A stretch of DNA of 41,741 bases from the NCBI GenBank assembly GCA_009886755.1, contig QXYU01000034.1, forward strand, positions 1 to 41,741, read 5' to 3'. The stretch is from Flavobacteriaceae bacterium. GTDB lineage: Bacteria; Bacteroidota; Bacteroidia; Flavobacteriales; Flavobacteriaceae. The notes below the pieces were generated by a model that was given only the letters and a program-made list of their open reading frames with translations, searched no databases and was not told where the DNA came from. A program made the translations under genes and the position numbers. Below, piece by piece: positions 32,987 to 41,741 of this stretch; positions within the stretch are counted from its first letter, which is position 1; each line of letters opens with the position of its first letter.

Positions 32987-34245
32987 TGAAAGATTCCGTT
33001 TTTTTACGAATGGATTGGGTGAGTCTATTACTCTATCTGTTTTTAGTCGGCTTTGGATTGGTCAATATCTATTCCGCAACCTATTTAGAAGGGGCTCAAA
33101 GTCTCATGAGTTTAAGTACTCCCTTTGGAAAGCAGTTACTTTTTATGGGGCTAAGCTTTCTTGGGGGCGGTTTTCTGTTAGCGCTAAGAGTGAAGTTTTT
33201 TGAGCAATTTTCAACTCCTATTTACATTTCGGCAATGTTATTGTTGGTTGGATTGTTCTTTTTTGGAAAAACCATTTCAGGGGCCCGATCATGGTACGCC
33301 ATTGGTGGATTTGGTCTGCAACCGGCCGAATTTGCAAAAATGGCCACAGCATTGTTGCTTTCAAAAGTTATTTCTCAATTTCAAACAAATCTGAAAAGCA
33401 TTCGATCCCTTTTCAAGCTCGCGGGTATTATCAGTCTTCCGGCACTTCTTATTGTCTTGCAACCCGATCCAGGTAGTGCCTTGGTTTTTGGTGCTTTTTT
33501 CTTTGTTCTTTTTCGGGAAGGCTTGAATTACATATTTTTAATCATCCTCAGCAGTGCTTTGATTTTGTTTGTTCTCACCCTTGTTTTTGCCATCCCAGTT
33601 GTTATCAGTCTTGTTATTATTTTGCTATCCCTTTTATTCTATTTGTTCAAACGAATGCGATACAACCCCCCTGTCCTCCCATTTATTTTGTCGGGGATAA
33701 TGGCTACGGGATTTATTTTTTCAGTTGATTTTATTTTCAATGAAATATTCGAACAACGTCATCGAGATCGGTTCAATATCATCCTTGGAAAAGAAGTAGA
33801 CACCCAAGGGGTGGGCTACAATATCAATCAATCTAAGATCGCCATTGGTTCCGGGGGGTTCCAAGGAAAAGGGTTTCTAAAAGGTACACAAACCAAAGGA
33901 GATTTTGTTCCCGAACAACACACCGATTATATTTTCAGTATCATCGGGGAAGAATGGGGCTTTTTGGGGAGTATTTTGGTTATCGGATGCTTTGCCGCTC
34001 TCATTATTCGCATTCTCTGGCAAGCAGAAAAACAAACCAATCAATTTCGGCGGGTGTTCAGCTATAGTGTCAGTAGTATTTTATTTGTTCATTTTCTTAT
34101 TAATATTGGCATGTCATTAGGACTGATTCCTACGATCGGTATACCTCTTCTATTGGTGAGCTATGGTGGCTCTAGCCTTCTGGCTACTAGTCTGATGTTT
34201 TTTATCTATCTCAATATGGACGCCAACCGTTTGCGGGATTGGTGA
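32986..34245 (+). CDS. rodA: Rod shape-determining glycosyltransferase RodA (SEDS family)
   Basis: A 419-residue polytopic membrane protein (about ten helices) that polymerises lipid II during cell elongation in complex with PBP2. SEDS marks are YSATYLEGAQ near the N-terminus, GARSWYAIGGFGLQPAEFAKMA, the catalytic-site motif LQPDPGSALVFG, and GKGFLKGTQTKGDFVPEQHTDYIFSIIGEEWGFLGS before the last helices. Length is typical for Bacteroidota RodA. The start at 32986 overlaps the stop of the antitoxin-like stub by one base. Its TGA stop is immediately adjacent to the stop of the converging permease gene, with no bases between. Confidence 0.95.
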   Translation: MKDSVFLRMDWVSLLLYLFLVGFGLVNIYSATYLEGAQSLMSLSTPFGKQLLFMGLSFLGGGFLLALRVKFFEQFSTPIYISAMLLLVGLFFFGKTISGARSWYAIGGFGLQPAEFAKMATALLLSKVISQFQTNLKSIRSLFKLAGIISLPALLIVLQPDPGSALVFGAFFFVLFREGLNYIFLIILSSALILFVLTLVFAIPVVISLVIILLSLLFYLFKRMRYNPPVLPFILSGIMATGFIFSVDFIFNEIFEQRHRDRFNIILGKEVDTQGVGYNINQSKIAIGSGGFQGKGFLKGTQTKGDFVPEQHTDYIFSIIGEEWGFLGSILVIGCFAALIIRILWQAEKQTNQFRRVFSYSVSSILFVHFLINIGMSLGLIPTIGIPLLLVSYGGSSLLATSLMFFIYLNMDANRLRDW

Positions 34246-35298
34246 TCAATGCTTCACATCCAAATAGTCTTGCAAGGCATTTCCGAGTGTCATAAATGTC
34301 AAAACCAAACTCATGATCGCAAAACCAGGAATCAAAGCCAGATAGGGTTTGCCCAATAAAAGATATCGAAAATGTTCCTTGACCATACCGCCCCAGCTGG
34401 GTACTGGAGGTTGCGCCCCAATTCCTAAAAAACTCAATCCGCTTTCAATCAGAATCGCACTGGCAAAATTGGCAGATGCCATCACAATGATAGGTCCTAC
34501 TAAAACCGGAAGAATGTGAGAAAATAAAATTCGGAAATGAGAAAACCCCAAAGCATGGGCTGCTTCGATATAGTTTTTTTCTTTAACGGAAATGACTTGT
34601 CCACGAACCAAACGAGCTACCTCCACCCACATTGAAAGTCCTACAGCAATAAAAACTTGCCAAAAGCCGCGGCCCAATACTAAGGAAATTCCAATGACCA
34701 TCAACAAAGTAGGAATGGACCACACGACATTGATCAGCCACATGATTATTCGATCCAATGTCCCACCGTAATAACCTGCAATACCTCCTAAAAAAACACC
34801 AATAAGCAATGAAATAATAACTGCTACCAAACCGATCGACAGCGAAATACGGGAGCCTATTAATAATCGGCTTAACAAATCTCGACCGTATTTATCCGTC
34901 CCTAAGGGAAAGCTTTGCGCTACAATCCACTTTTTTTTCAAGCTTTCAGGAGTTGGTGGTTCGGGAAAACGATTTGTGTTTACCGGACGAAAAAAACCAT
35001 CTGCAGAGCCATATACTTGAATTTCCAAAGCATCTTCTTGGAAACGCCAGGATTGAATAGGGATTTCCTCATACGCTGCAGGCGTCCCCCAAAAGAATGA
35101 TCCCTCCGATGGAGTGTCTTCTGGTGGAATCCGCAACATTTGAGTAGTAAAGCCTGGGGGTTGTGAATGGATGGACAAGTGCATTTGATTGGCATTGGGA
35201 CTCGAATCGGGTGCCAACACATAAGCCAATAGGGAAACAATACTCAGGGCTACTATATAGCCCAAACTTAAGATTCCGCCTATTTTACTGGCTTTCAA
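34246..35298 (-). CDS. Peptide-type ABC transporter permease, DppC/OppC family
   Basis: A 350-residue inner-membrane permease. One N-terminal helix (GGILSLGYIVALSIVSLLAYVLA) is followed by a long periplasmic stretch to about residue 125, with a KKWIVAQSFPLGTDKYGRDLLSRLLIGSRISL segment typical of DppC, then five more helices. The coupling loop that meets the ATPase is the EAA motif EAAHALGFSHFRILFSHILP, and LSFLGIGAQPPVPSWGGMV closes the family signature. No binding protein, DppB or ATPase genes are adjacent, so partners must be elsewhere. It lies 21 bases after the Prc-type protease and probably shares its transcript. The substrate is not predictable. Confidence 0.88.
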   Translation of the reverse strand: MKASKIGGILSLGYIVALSIVSLLAYVLAPDSSPNANQMHLSIHSQPPGFTTQMLRIPPEDTPSEGSFFWGTPAAYEEIPIQSWRFQEDALEIQVYGSADGFFRPVNTNRFPEPPTPESLKKKWIVAQSFPLGTDKYGRDLLSRLLIGSRISLSIGLVAVIISLLIGVFLGGIAGYYGGTLDRIIMWLINVVWSIPTLLMVIGISLVLGRGFWQVFIAVGLSMWVEVARLVRGQVISVKEKNYIEAAHALGFSHFRILFSHILPVLVGPIIVMASANFASAILIESGLSFLGIGAQPPVPSWGGMVKEHFRYLLLGKPYLALIPGFAIMSLVLTFMTLGNALQDYLDVKH

Positions 35299-35319
35299 TA
35301 ATGCATTTTTTAGGTGGGG

Positions 35320-37440
35320 TTAATTCTTATTTTGAGAAACTCGATTCCCTTTTAAAGAAAGGCTCATGTCATTCAAAATACTAATTGCTTCATTTACACA
35401 GAGGTCCTTGTCTAAGCTTTCGACCCAACGGTCGCGCTTTTCAATATAATCATCGTTAGCAACTGTTGTCATACCTGCTTCAGGGAGCCATTTAAAACTC
35501 AAATTGGAGTCAAAATCCTTCAGAACGTCAAACTGTTTGGAAGCATCAAGGCTTTCCTTTTGCTCCTTATAAAAAGAGTCATAGTCGAGGAAATAATCGT
35601 AGTCTTTCTGTTGTTCCGCCACCCATTGGGCTTGCTTTTCAATGATGGAAGCAAAGCTGTTTTCTTGAATACGATATTGACTCTGTTTGACAACAAAATC
35701 ATAATTAAATTTATCTTTCCATGCGGTGTAGGAAGCAGGTGTAATATTATCCCAAGCCAAGGGATTTTCTTGATCTTTCTCGCCCATATCTATGTATTGA
35801 TATCGATCGGGGAATACCACATCGCTTTTCACTCCTTCTAACTGGGTGGATTCTCCTGTGATACGATAAAATTTATCGGTAGTAACCTTTAAGGCCCCAA
35901 GGTCTCCATAAGTATTCCCTGAGATGATTCGGTTTAGATCCACCACATTCTGAACCGTCCCTTTTCCAAAGGTTTGTTTACTTCCTAAGATAATTGCACG
36001 ATTGTAGTCTTGGAGTGCAGCCGCAATAATCTCTGAAGCCGAAGCTGAAAATTCATTTACCAATACAACCAAAGGACCGTCCCAAACAATCCCACGATCC
36101 GTGTCTCTCAAAACTTCTTTACGGCCTCCAGTACTTTTCACCTGTACAACAGGCCCCTCATCTATAAAAAAACCAGTCATATCAACCACCGTTTTGAGCG
36201 AACCGCCCCCGTTGTTTCGTAAATCCAATACAATTCCAGAAACATTCTTCGATTTGAGCTGCTCTAATTCTTTTTTAACATCAATGGCGGCATTCCGCTC
36301 ACCGTAATCCTTAAAGTCGATATAAAACTTGGGAAGGTTGATCAGTCCAAACTTCTTGCCTTCCTTTTCTATAATGGTAGAGCGTGCATAAACCTCTTCC
36401 AACTCCACAATGTCGCGGACAATGGGAACCACTTCTATGGTGCCGTCCACACGCTTCACGGTCAAATGCACCTCGGTGCCCTTGGGGCCTTTAATCAACT
36501 TGATTGCATCCTCCAATCGCATGCCTACAATCTCAACAGGGTCTTCGCCTTTTTGCGCTACTTTAAGAATGATATCACCGACATCTAACAATTTTCCACG
36601 CCAAATAGGACCGCCCGAGATAACCTCTACAATTTTGACTTCTTGATTTCGTTTTTGTAAACGGGCTCCAATCCCTTCAAATTTGCCAGACATACTCGTG
36701 TCAAATCGATCTTTTTCTTCGGGAGCAAAATAAAATGTATGCGGATCAAACTGCATCACAATGGCGTTGATATAGACTGAAAACCAATCCTTACGATCCA
36801 AATCTTTGACCAAGTCAAAATAATCACGTGTATTTTCCAAAGTGAGTTTTCGAGCATCTTTTTCCAGTTCAACATCCGATTTCATCACATAGGTGCTGTC
36901 GCTTTCAAACTTTTCTTTTTCCTCTTTCTTTTTATCTGCAAATCGGTCTAAAGCAGAAAGCTTAAGGCGTTTGCGCCAGCGTGATTTCAACTGGGTTACC
37001 GTATTGGCGTAGGGAAGGTTTTCATAATCAAGACTGATCTCTTCGGGTTTTGAAAAATCAAAAGGCGTTTCAAGCAATTGTGGATAAAAATTCTCAACCT
37101 GTTTCATCCGCGAAAGAAGACGCTCATAAGTGACATCAAAAAAATTGAGTACACTGGCCTTGAATTCATCGTCAATACGATAGCGATAGCGTTTAAACGT
37201 ATTGATGTCTGTTTGTAGGAAAAAGCGATGTTGCCCATCCAAACCTTCCAGATAACTATGGAACGCATTCTCGGAAAAAGCATCATCAATGACCTTCGGG
37301 TCATAATGGCCTCTCTCCAGTACGTAATTTAAAATCTCTAACAGTAATCGATCCTTTTCCGGTGGGGTGGGTGCCGAACTTAGGTTCCAAAAAAAGAAAC
37401 AGGCCAATACCCCACTCACAAAAATTCCAAAAACACGCAT
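35320..37440 (-). CDS. Carboxy-terminal processing protease (Prc/Tsp type, S41)
   Basis: A 706-residue periplasmic S41 protease that degrades proteins from exposed C-termini. It has a signal sequence or anchor at residues 4-20, the Tsp N-terminal helical domain (about 25-235, YVLERGHYDPKVID), a PDZ domain (about 250-335, KFEGIGARLQKRNQEVKIVEVISGG, GDIILKVAQ), and the catalytic core with SGIVLDLRNNGGGSL. By comparison with E. coli Prc the catalytic residues are Ser467 (middle serine of SASASE), Asp478 and Lys493 (FGKGTVQ). Length fits Prc rather than the shorter CtpA type. It starts at 37440, divergent from surE. Confidence 0.92.
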   Translation of the reverse strand: MRVFGIFVSGVLACFFFWNLSSAPTPPEKDRLLLEILNYVLERGHYDPKVIDDAFSENAFHSYLEGLDGQHRFFLQTDINTFKRYRYRIDDEFKASVLNFFDVTYERLLSRMKQVENFYPQLLETPFDFSKPEEISLDYENLPYANTVTQLKSRWRKRLKLSALDRFADKKKEEKEKFESDSTYVMKSDVELEKDARKLTLENTRDYFDLVKDLDRKDWFSVYINAIVMQFDPHTFYFAPEEKDRFDTSMSGKFEGIGARLQKRNQEVKIVEVISGGPIWRGKLLDVGDIILKVAQKGEDPVEIVGMRLEDAIKLIKGPKGTEVHLTVKRVDGTIEVVPIVRDIVELEEVYARSTIIEKEGKKFGLINLPKFYIDFKDYGERNAAIDVKKELEQLKSKNVSGIVLDLRNNGGGSLKTVVDMTGFFIDEGPVVQVKSTGGRKEVLRDTDRGIVWDGPLVVLVNEFSASASEIIAAALQDYNRAIILGSKQTFGKGTVQNVVDLNRIISGNTYGDLGALKVTTDKFYRITGESTQLEGVKSDVVFPDRYQYIDMGEKDQENPLAWDNITPASYTAWKDKFNYDFVVKQSQYRIQENSFASIIEKQAQWVAEQQKDYDYFLDYDSFYKEQKESLDASKQFDVLKDFDSNLSFKWLPEAGMTTVANDDYIEKRDRWVESLDKDLCVNEAISILNDMSLSLKGNRVSQNKN

Positions 37441-37578
37441 AGCAAACTTATTTTTTTGAAATTTAAAAATACAGAAAAACCATCTATGAATCGCTTCTGA
37501 GAATAAAAGTTTTGTTAAAGTGCTTGGCGCGCATCCCAGTGATAATTGCTACCTTGCTATACGTTAACAGACGACCCT

Positions 37579-38352
37579 ATGACTAAAAAACCTTTGATTT
37601 TAGTGACTAATGATGATGGTATTACTGCTCCGGGTATCCGAGCCTTAATTGATGTGATGAATGAAATTGGGGACGTTGTAGTGGTGGCCCCAGACAGCCC
37701 TCAATCGGGAATGGGACACGCCATCACAATCAATTCTACGCTGCATTGCAGCAAAATTGATGTGGATCATGGCCCTCAAACCGAATATAGTTGTTCTGGA
37801 ACACCCGCTGATTGTGTCAAACTTGCAGTCAATGAATTGCTTGGTCGCAAACCCGATTTATGTGTTTCTGGAATCAATCACGGATCCAACTCGTCCATCA
37901 ATGTTATTTATTCAGGGACTATGAGCGCCGCTCTTGAAGCGGGAATCGAAGGGATTCCTGCGATTGGATTTTCATTGTTAGACTATCGCTGGGGAGCTGA
38001 TTTTGAAGTGGTCAAACCCTTCGTCAAAGAAATCACCCTCAAAGCATTGGAAAATAGCATTCCAGAAAATGTGGTGCTAAATGTGAATTTCCCCCAAGGT
38101 ACGGAAACCCCTATACAAGGAATCAAAGTGTGCCGTCAAGCCAAAGCGAATTGGGTTGAAGAATTTGACAAACGAACCAATCCTATGGGCAGAGAGTACT
38201 ACTGGCTTACCGGAAAATTTGTTAATGAAGATCAAGGTGAGGACACCGATGAATGGGCCTTAGAGCATCATTACATCTCTGTGGTTCCAGTGCAGTATGA
38301 CCTAACCGCCCACCATGCTATTCAAAATCTAAACACTTGGCAATTTGAGTAA
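37579..38352 (+). CDS. surE: 5'/3'-nucleotidase SurE
   Basis: A 257-residue metal-dependent phosphatase acting on nucleoside monophosphates, probably a housekeeping or stress enzyme in the cytoplasm. The opening LILVTNDDGITAPGI supplies the two metal-binding aspartates (NDDG), DSPQSGMGHAIT the serine, SCSGTPADCVKLA and DLCVSGINHGSN the loop with the asparagine ligand. The ATG at 37579 puts the NDDG motif at residues 11-14, as in other SurE proteins; the in-frame ATG at 37546 would add a non-conserved extension. The next gene overlaps its end. Confidence 0.94.
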   Translation: MTKKPLILVTNDDGITAPGIRALIDVMNEIGDVVVVAPDSPQSGMGHAITINSTLHCSKIDVDHGPQTEYSCSGTPADCVKLAVNELLGRKPDLCVSGINHGSNSSINVIYSGTMSAALEAGIEGIPAIGFSLLDYRWGADFEVVKPFVKEITLKALENSIPENVVLNVNFPQGTETPIQGIKVCRQAKANWVEEFDKRTNPMGREYYWLTGKFVNEDQGEDTDEWALEHHYISVVPVQYDLTAHHAIQNLNTWQFE

Positions 38353-38629
38353 CAAAGAAACGGCAATGGGATTTGTTGCTGCCCTATTGGGCACTGCATC
38401 CTGTACACTCTTATTTACCGCTACGGTCGCCAAAGGAGATGCTATCGACAGTCTCGTTTTCCTCTACCAACAGAATAAGTTAGGGGCACTTATTAGCTTG
38501 GGAGCACTGGTTAATCTCGTACTGTTTTTTGTAGCTATCCGCCGTAACAAAAATGCCTTTGCCACAGGGGTGCTTATCTGCTCAATCCTATTGGTAGTGC
38601 TTATTGCCATACTCAAAATCAACAGTTAA
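38345..38629 (+). CDS. Small membrane protein of unknown function between surE and lpxB
   Basis: A protein of up to 94 residues with three hydrophobic segments (about residues 9-29, 46-64 and 71-91: FVAALLGTASCTLLFTATVA, LISLGALVNLVLFFVAI, ATGVLICSILLVVLIAIL). No catalytic motif is visible. The longest frame begins with TTG at 38345, overlapping the surE stop by eight bases; an ATG at 38366 (MGFVAALL) would also keep all three helices and is a credible start. A protein of this kind recurs at this place in Flavobacteriia as far as I recall. It abuts lpxB with no spacer, so the three are probably cotranscribed. Confidence 0.7.
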   Translation: MSNKETAMGFVAALLGTASCTLLFTATVAKGDAIDSLVFLYQQNKLGALISLGALVNLVLFFVAIRRNKNAFATGVLICSILLVVLIAILKINS

Positions 38630-39739
38630 ATGAAGTACTACCTCATCGCTGGTGAAGCCTCTGGTGATCTCCACGGGGCACGACTGATTGAAGCACTTAA
38701 AGCACAGGATCCCAAGGCATCAATTCGCTGCTGGGGTGGTGATTTGATGCAACAAGCAGGAGGCACATTGATCAAACACTATCGCGATCTGGCTTTTATG
38801 GGCTTTTGGGAAGTATTGATCAACCTCCCCACAATTCTAAAAAATATTCGTTTTTGCAAAGCCGATATCATGGGTTTTGCTCCTGATGTTGTCATCTATA
38901 TTGACTATCCGGGCTTTAATCTTCGCCTGGCAGAATGGGCTCGTAAAAAAGGGTATCGAAACCACTATTATATCAGTCCTCAACTATGGGCGTGGAAAGC
39001 CAACCGAGCCGCTAAAATGAAACGTGACTTGGATGCCTTATACACCATTTTACCTTTTGAAAAAGCTTATTTCAAAGAAAAACACAATTATGAAGTGCAC
39101 TATGTTGGACATCCATTACTGGACAGTTTAGCAAAAAGTAATCCCCCAAAAGATTTCCGAAAGACCCATGCACTTGACGATCGACCCATTGTAGCTTTGC
39201 TCCCCGGCAGTCGGCAACAAGAGGTCAAAAAAATGCTCCCTCTATTTCTGAAAATGATCCCTGCCTTTCCAGATCATCAATTTGTAATTGCAGGCACGCC
39301 AACATTGGGTAAAGCCTATTATACAGCCCTGATGGACACCCAATTTTGCAACATCGTGGTGGGTAACACCTATGCTCTTTTACAATCCTCGGAAGCAGCT
39401 CTTGTCACAAGTGGTACAGCCACCCTTGAAACGGCACTGTTTGAAGTGCCCCAAGTGGTTTGTTACAAGACCAGCGGTTTTAGTTATTGGCTGGCCAAAA
39501 AATGGGTGACTTTAGAGTGGATTTCACTCGTCAATCTCATTTTTGATCGGGAAGTGGTGGAAGAATTGATACAAGAAAAATGCACCGCTGAAAAACTCGA
39601 AAAAGCCCTTCGTGAAATTCTAAGCCCCGAGGGAAAAGTACACTTAAAAAAACAATATCAGCAGTTAAACCAACTACTCGACCAAGGTGGAGCAAGCCAA
39701 AAAACGGCAGCCTTGATCCTCGAAGCTTGTCTTAAATAG
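38630..39739 (+). CDS. lpxB: Lipid-A-disaccharide synthase LpxB
   Basis: A 369-residue GT19 glycosyltransferase that joins UDP-diacylglucosamine and lipid X into the lipid A disaccharide at the cytoplasmic membrane face. Conserved parts are YLIAGEASGDLHGARL, CWGGDLMQQAG, IDYPGFNLRLAEWA, YISPQLWAWKANRAAKMK, HYVGHPLLD, IVALLPGSRQQEVKKMLP and VTSGTATLETAL. Full-length. The start directly follows the small membrane gene stop; 21 bases separate it from the broken comEC. Confidence 0.96.
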   Translation: MKYYLIAGEASGDLHGARLIEALKAQDPKASIRCWGGDLMQQAGGTLIKHYRDLAFMGFWEVLINLPTILKNIRFCKADIMGFAPDVVIYIDYPGFNLRLAEWARKKGYRNHYYISPQLWAWKANRAAKMKRDLDALYTILPFEKAYFKEKHNYEVHYVGHPLLDSLAKSNPPKDFRKTHALDDRPIVALLPGSRQQEVKKMLPLFLKMIPAFPDHQFVIAGTPTLGKAYYTALMDTQFCNIVVGNTYALLQSSEAALVTSGTATLETALFEVPQVVCYKTSGFSYWLAKKWVTLEWISLVNLIFDREVVEELIQEKCTAEKLEKALREILSPEGKVHLKKQYQQLNQLLDQGGASQKTAALILEACLK

Positions 39740-39760
39740 AAGAAATCCCTACTTTAGGGA

Positions 39761-41741
39761 ATGCCCCATTTTGATTCTTTTCTCTTCAAGAGCCTCTTAG
39801 CATTTATTACAGGGCAATGCCTTGCCCAATACTATCCGCATATTGCTTTTAATAGTTTGTTTGTTTTCCTAGGGCTATGCTTTGTCATTCTCCCCTTTCT
39901 TTTATTTCGGAAAAAATGGATATACCAATCGGCAGCTCTTTATCTAGTTCTAGTATTGGGTGCCTGGGTTCGGGCTAACTACTACCAACTTCCTCCAGAT
40001 CATTTCAGCAAAATGACAGAGGGAACCACTTTTACGGTTACCATAAAACAAATCCTCAAACCCAATGCTTATGCCTTTCGCTACTATGGCGAAGTGGTTG
40101 CTGTAGCGGAAAATCCGAGCTGTGGTAAAATCCTTATTTCTCAGCAAAAAGACCCTCTTAAAAAAGCCTTTCGGATCGGTACACAGTTCATTACCCAAGC
40201 AGTGCCTGAAAAAATTGCACCTCCTAGAAGCCCTGGTAGTTTTGACTATGCGGCCTACTTGAGTAATCAAAAAATCTATCATCAAATTCAACTGCGTCCC
40301 CAGCGCTATTTCCTGCTTCCTGCAAAACCATTGCAAGGCTTAGAGCTTCATCATCATTTTAAAGCAAAAGCCATCAGCCAAATCCAATCCAGTACATTGT
40401 CTTCTTCCGAAGCGGCCCATTGGCTCGCTTTAATTTTTGGTGAAAAACAGTATCTGGAAAGCGACTTACGCGATGCCTATGCCCAAGCAGGGGTCGTGCA
40501 TCTGCTCGCCATTTCGGGTTTGCATATTGGGATCATTTCCTTTGCAGTGAGTTGGTTATTACTGCCTCTGTTACGCATACGTTATGGGAAGTGGCTCCAA
40601 CAAGGGCTGCGACTCACTGTTTTGTGGAGTTTTGCCCTATGGACTGGCTTTCAGCCAGCGGTGGTTCGTACTGTTACTTTTTTTAGTCTGTTGGATTTGA
40701 GTCACTGGGGAAAAAGACCCCAGCCCCAATGGCATCGGGTCGTTCTGTCCGCTTTGATCTTACTTTGGATCCATCCTCCGTTTTTAAATCAGCTCGGATT
40801 TCAACTGAGCTATATTGCTGTTTTTGAAATTCTACTGGCATAAAGTGGGGCTGAAAAATGGTATCGCCCCAAACAAAGATGGAAAAAGGGGCTTTGGAAT
40901 TTTACAATTGTCTGTGTAGGCGCTCAAATAGCCGTAGCTCCTTTGATTGTGTACTATTTTAATCAATTTCCCATACTTTTCTTGCCGAGCAATATGTTGC
41001 TTATCTACCCCTTTATGGCTTCTTTGTTAATTGCTTTTGTGCTTACCCCTGTGGTCATTTGGTTTTCCCTGTCCCCTTTTATCGCCACCTCCTATAATGC
41101 CCTTGTGAATTTTCTTCATTTTTTGGTAAAGTTTATGGCTTCTATTGAAGTGGATTTGACAGCAAATCTTTCGCTTACCCAAGCAGAGCTTTTTACCGTC
41201 TACGCACTGCTTATTGCAAGTTGTATGGGTTGGCGGTTCCAACGACGCTATGATTGGAACCCTTTGGTCGTTGCCGTCACTCTTAGTTTATTACTTCAAG
41301 GGTATCGGAATTATACCGCCCACCCCAAAGGCAACGCTATGGGTGCTGCATCAACACCAATCCAACACATTGCTTTATTACCAACAGCAGCAAGCCAAGA
41401 TCTACAGTGATCAAAAGACCAAAATACTTACGCCCCTTTTATTGTCTTTTCAACGGCATTATCCGATTCGGAAAATTCAAAATACAGTCTTTGGCGTTGG
41501 CTTGATTTAGGTGATAAAAACCTCCTAATCCTAAATTTCGACACCTCAGTTCCTGATAGTTTCCCAAAGGCAGATATCCTCGTATTGCGAAACAACCCAA
41601 AAGTACACCTAGATCGAGTCCTGAAGAAGTGGGAGCCCTCCCTTGTCATTGCGGATGGCAGCAATGGCAGTTGGAACTTAGATCGTTGGAGAAAAAGCTG
41701 TGATAGGAATGGGATCGCATTTAAAGCTACCCGAGACGGGG
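39761..41741 (+). pseudogene. comEC: Broken comEC (DNA-uptake channel), cut by the window end
   Basis: The first 360 codons are a good ComEC N-terminus: membrane helices, a DUF4131-like domain and the competence motif VVHLLAISGLHIGIISF, then LGFQLSYIAVFEILLA. A TAA at 40841-40843 stops the frame, but the same frame continues as a sensible ComEC (GLWNFTIVCVGAQIAVAPL, YYFNQFPILFLPSNML) with no gap, so this is a nonsense change. Near 41340 the coding text moves to the next frame (WVLHQHQSNTLLYYQ) and near 41430 returns to the first (FIVFSTALSDSENSKYSLW, KADILVLRNNPKVHLDR, VIADGSNGSWNLDRW), which is the Bacteroidota ComEC C-terminus. Natural transformation by this protein would be lost unless the stop and shifts are sequencing errors. 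Confidence 0.82.

Noticed and set aside
37443-37450. CAAACTTA, an exact minus-strand -7 box (TAAGTTTG) in front of the Prc-type gene
   Set aside because: It ends only two bases before the ATG and has no -33 partner, so transcription would begin inside the gene; likely chance.
1-41741. tRNA, rRNA, CRISPR array, insertion sequence or phage genes
   Set aside because: No conserved RNA-gene segments, spaced direct repeats, transposase or integrase motifs were recognised; short intergenic gaps leave little room.

Overview
The window looks like the chromosome of a marine-type Flavobacteriia (Bacteroidota) bacterium. The evidence is a gldK-gldL-gldM-gldN block (type IX secretion/gliding motor core), Bacteroidota-only families (DUF6503, DUF5916 remnant, CPXCG protein, LptE preceded by a sigma-54-type regulator), promoters of the TAnnTTTG type, moderate-to-low GC, very tight packing and almost no Shine-Dalgarno sequences. 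No rRNA, tRNA, CRISPR array, insertion sequence or prophage gene was seen.

Layout. Positions 1-10 kb hold a mixed set: a GlcD-type FAD oxidase, a VanX-like D,D-dipeptidase, a DUF4440 protein, two tail-to-tail DUF6503-type lipoproteins, thioredoxin reductase (trxB), the wreck of a DUF5916 outer-membrane protein, a beta-helix lipoprotein, and a minus-strand DAO oxidoreductase / ABC-F ATPase / CPXCG mini-operon. Positions 10.2-18.5 kb (minus strand) hold topA, a catalytically degenerate arginase-like protein and gldKLMN, closed by a perfectly palindromic terminator. Positions 18.7-25.3 kb (plus strand) hold miaB, a sigma-54-type activator, lptE, a TPR-like protein, secG, then groES-groEL, with hairpin terminators after secG and groEL. 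Positions 25.3-34.2 kb hold a DUF2141 protein, an HMA-MauE-type membrane fusion, an fRMsr-like GAF protein, purH and the rod-shape cluster mreB-mreC-mreD-mrdA-rodA. Positions 34.2-41.7 kb hold a lone DppC-type permease and a Prc-type protease (minus), then surE, a small membrane protein, lpxB and a broken comEC that runs off the window end.

How genes work together: the gld block forms the T9SS trans-envelope complex; mreBCD/mrdA/rodA form the elongasome; lptE and lpxB serve lipopolysaccharide assembly; secG, groESL and Prc serve secretion and protein quality control. The dominant theme outside these housekeeping blocks is compaction and decay. Convergent genes repeatedly abut or overlap at their stops, many codirectional genes overlap by 1-7 bases, and three relics are visible: a DUF5916 gene with a frameshift and a large internal deletion, a truncated YefM/Phd-like antitoxin whose stop overlaps the rodA start, and a comEC with an in-frame stop plus a pair of apparently compensating frameshifts. 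I did not find a convincing new multi-gene system; the best leads are the degenerate arginase tied to the gld operon, the antitoxin stub placed at rodA, and start codons lying directly behind intrinsic terminators.
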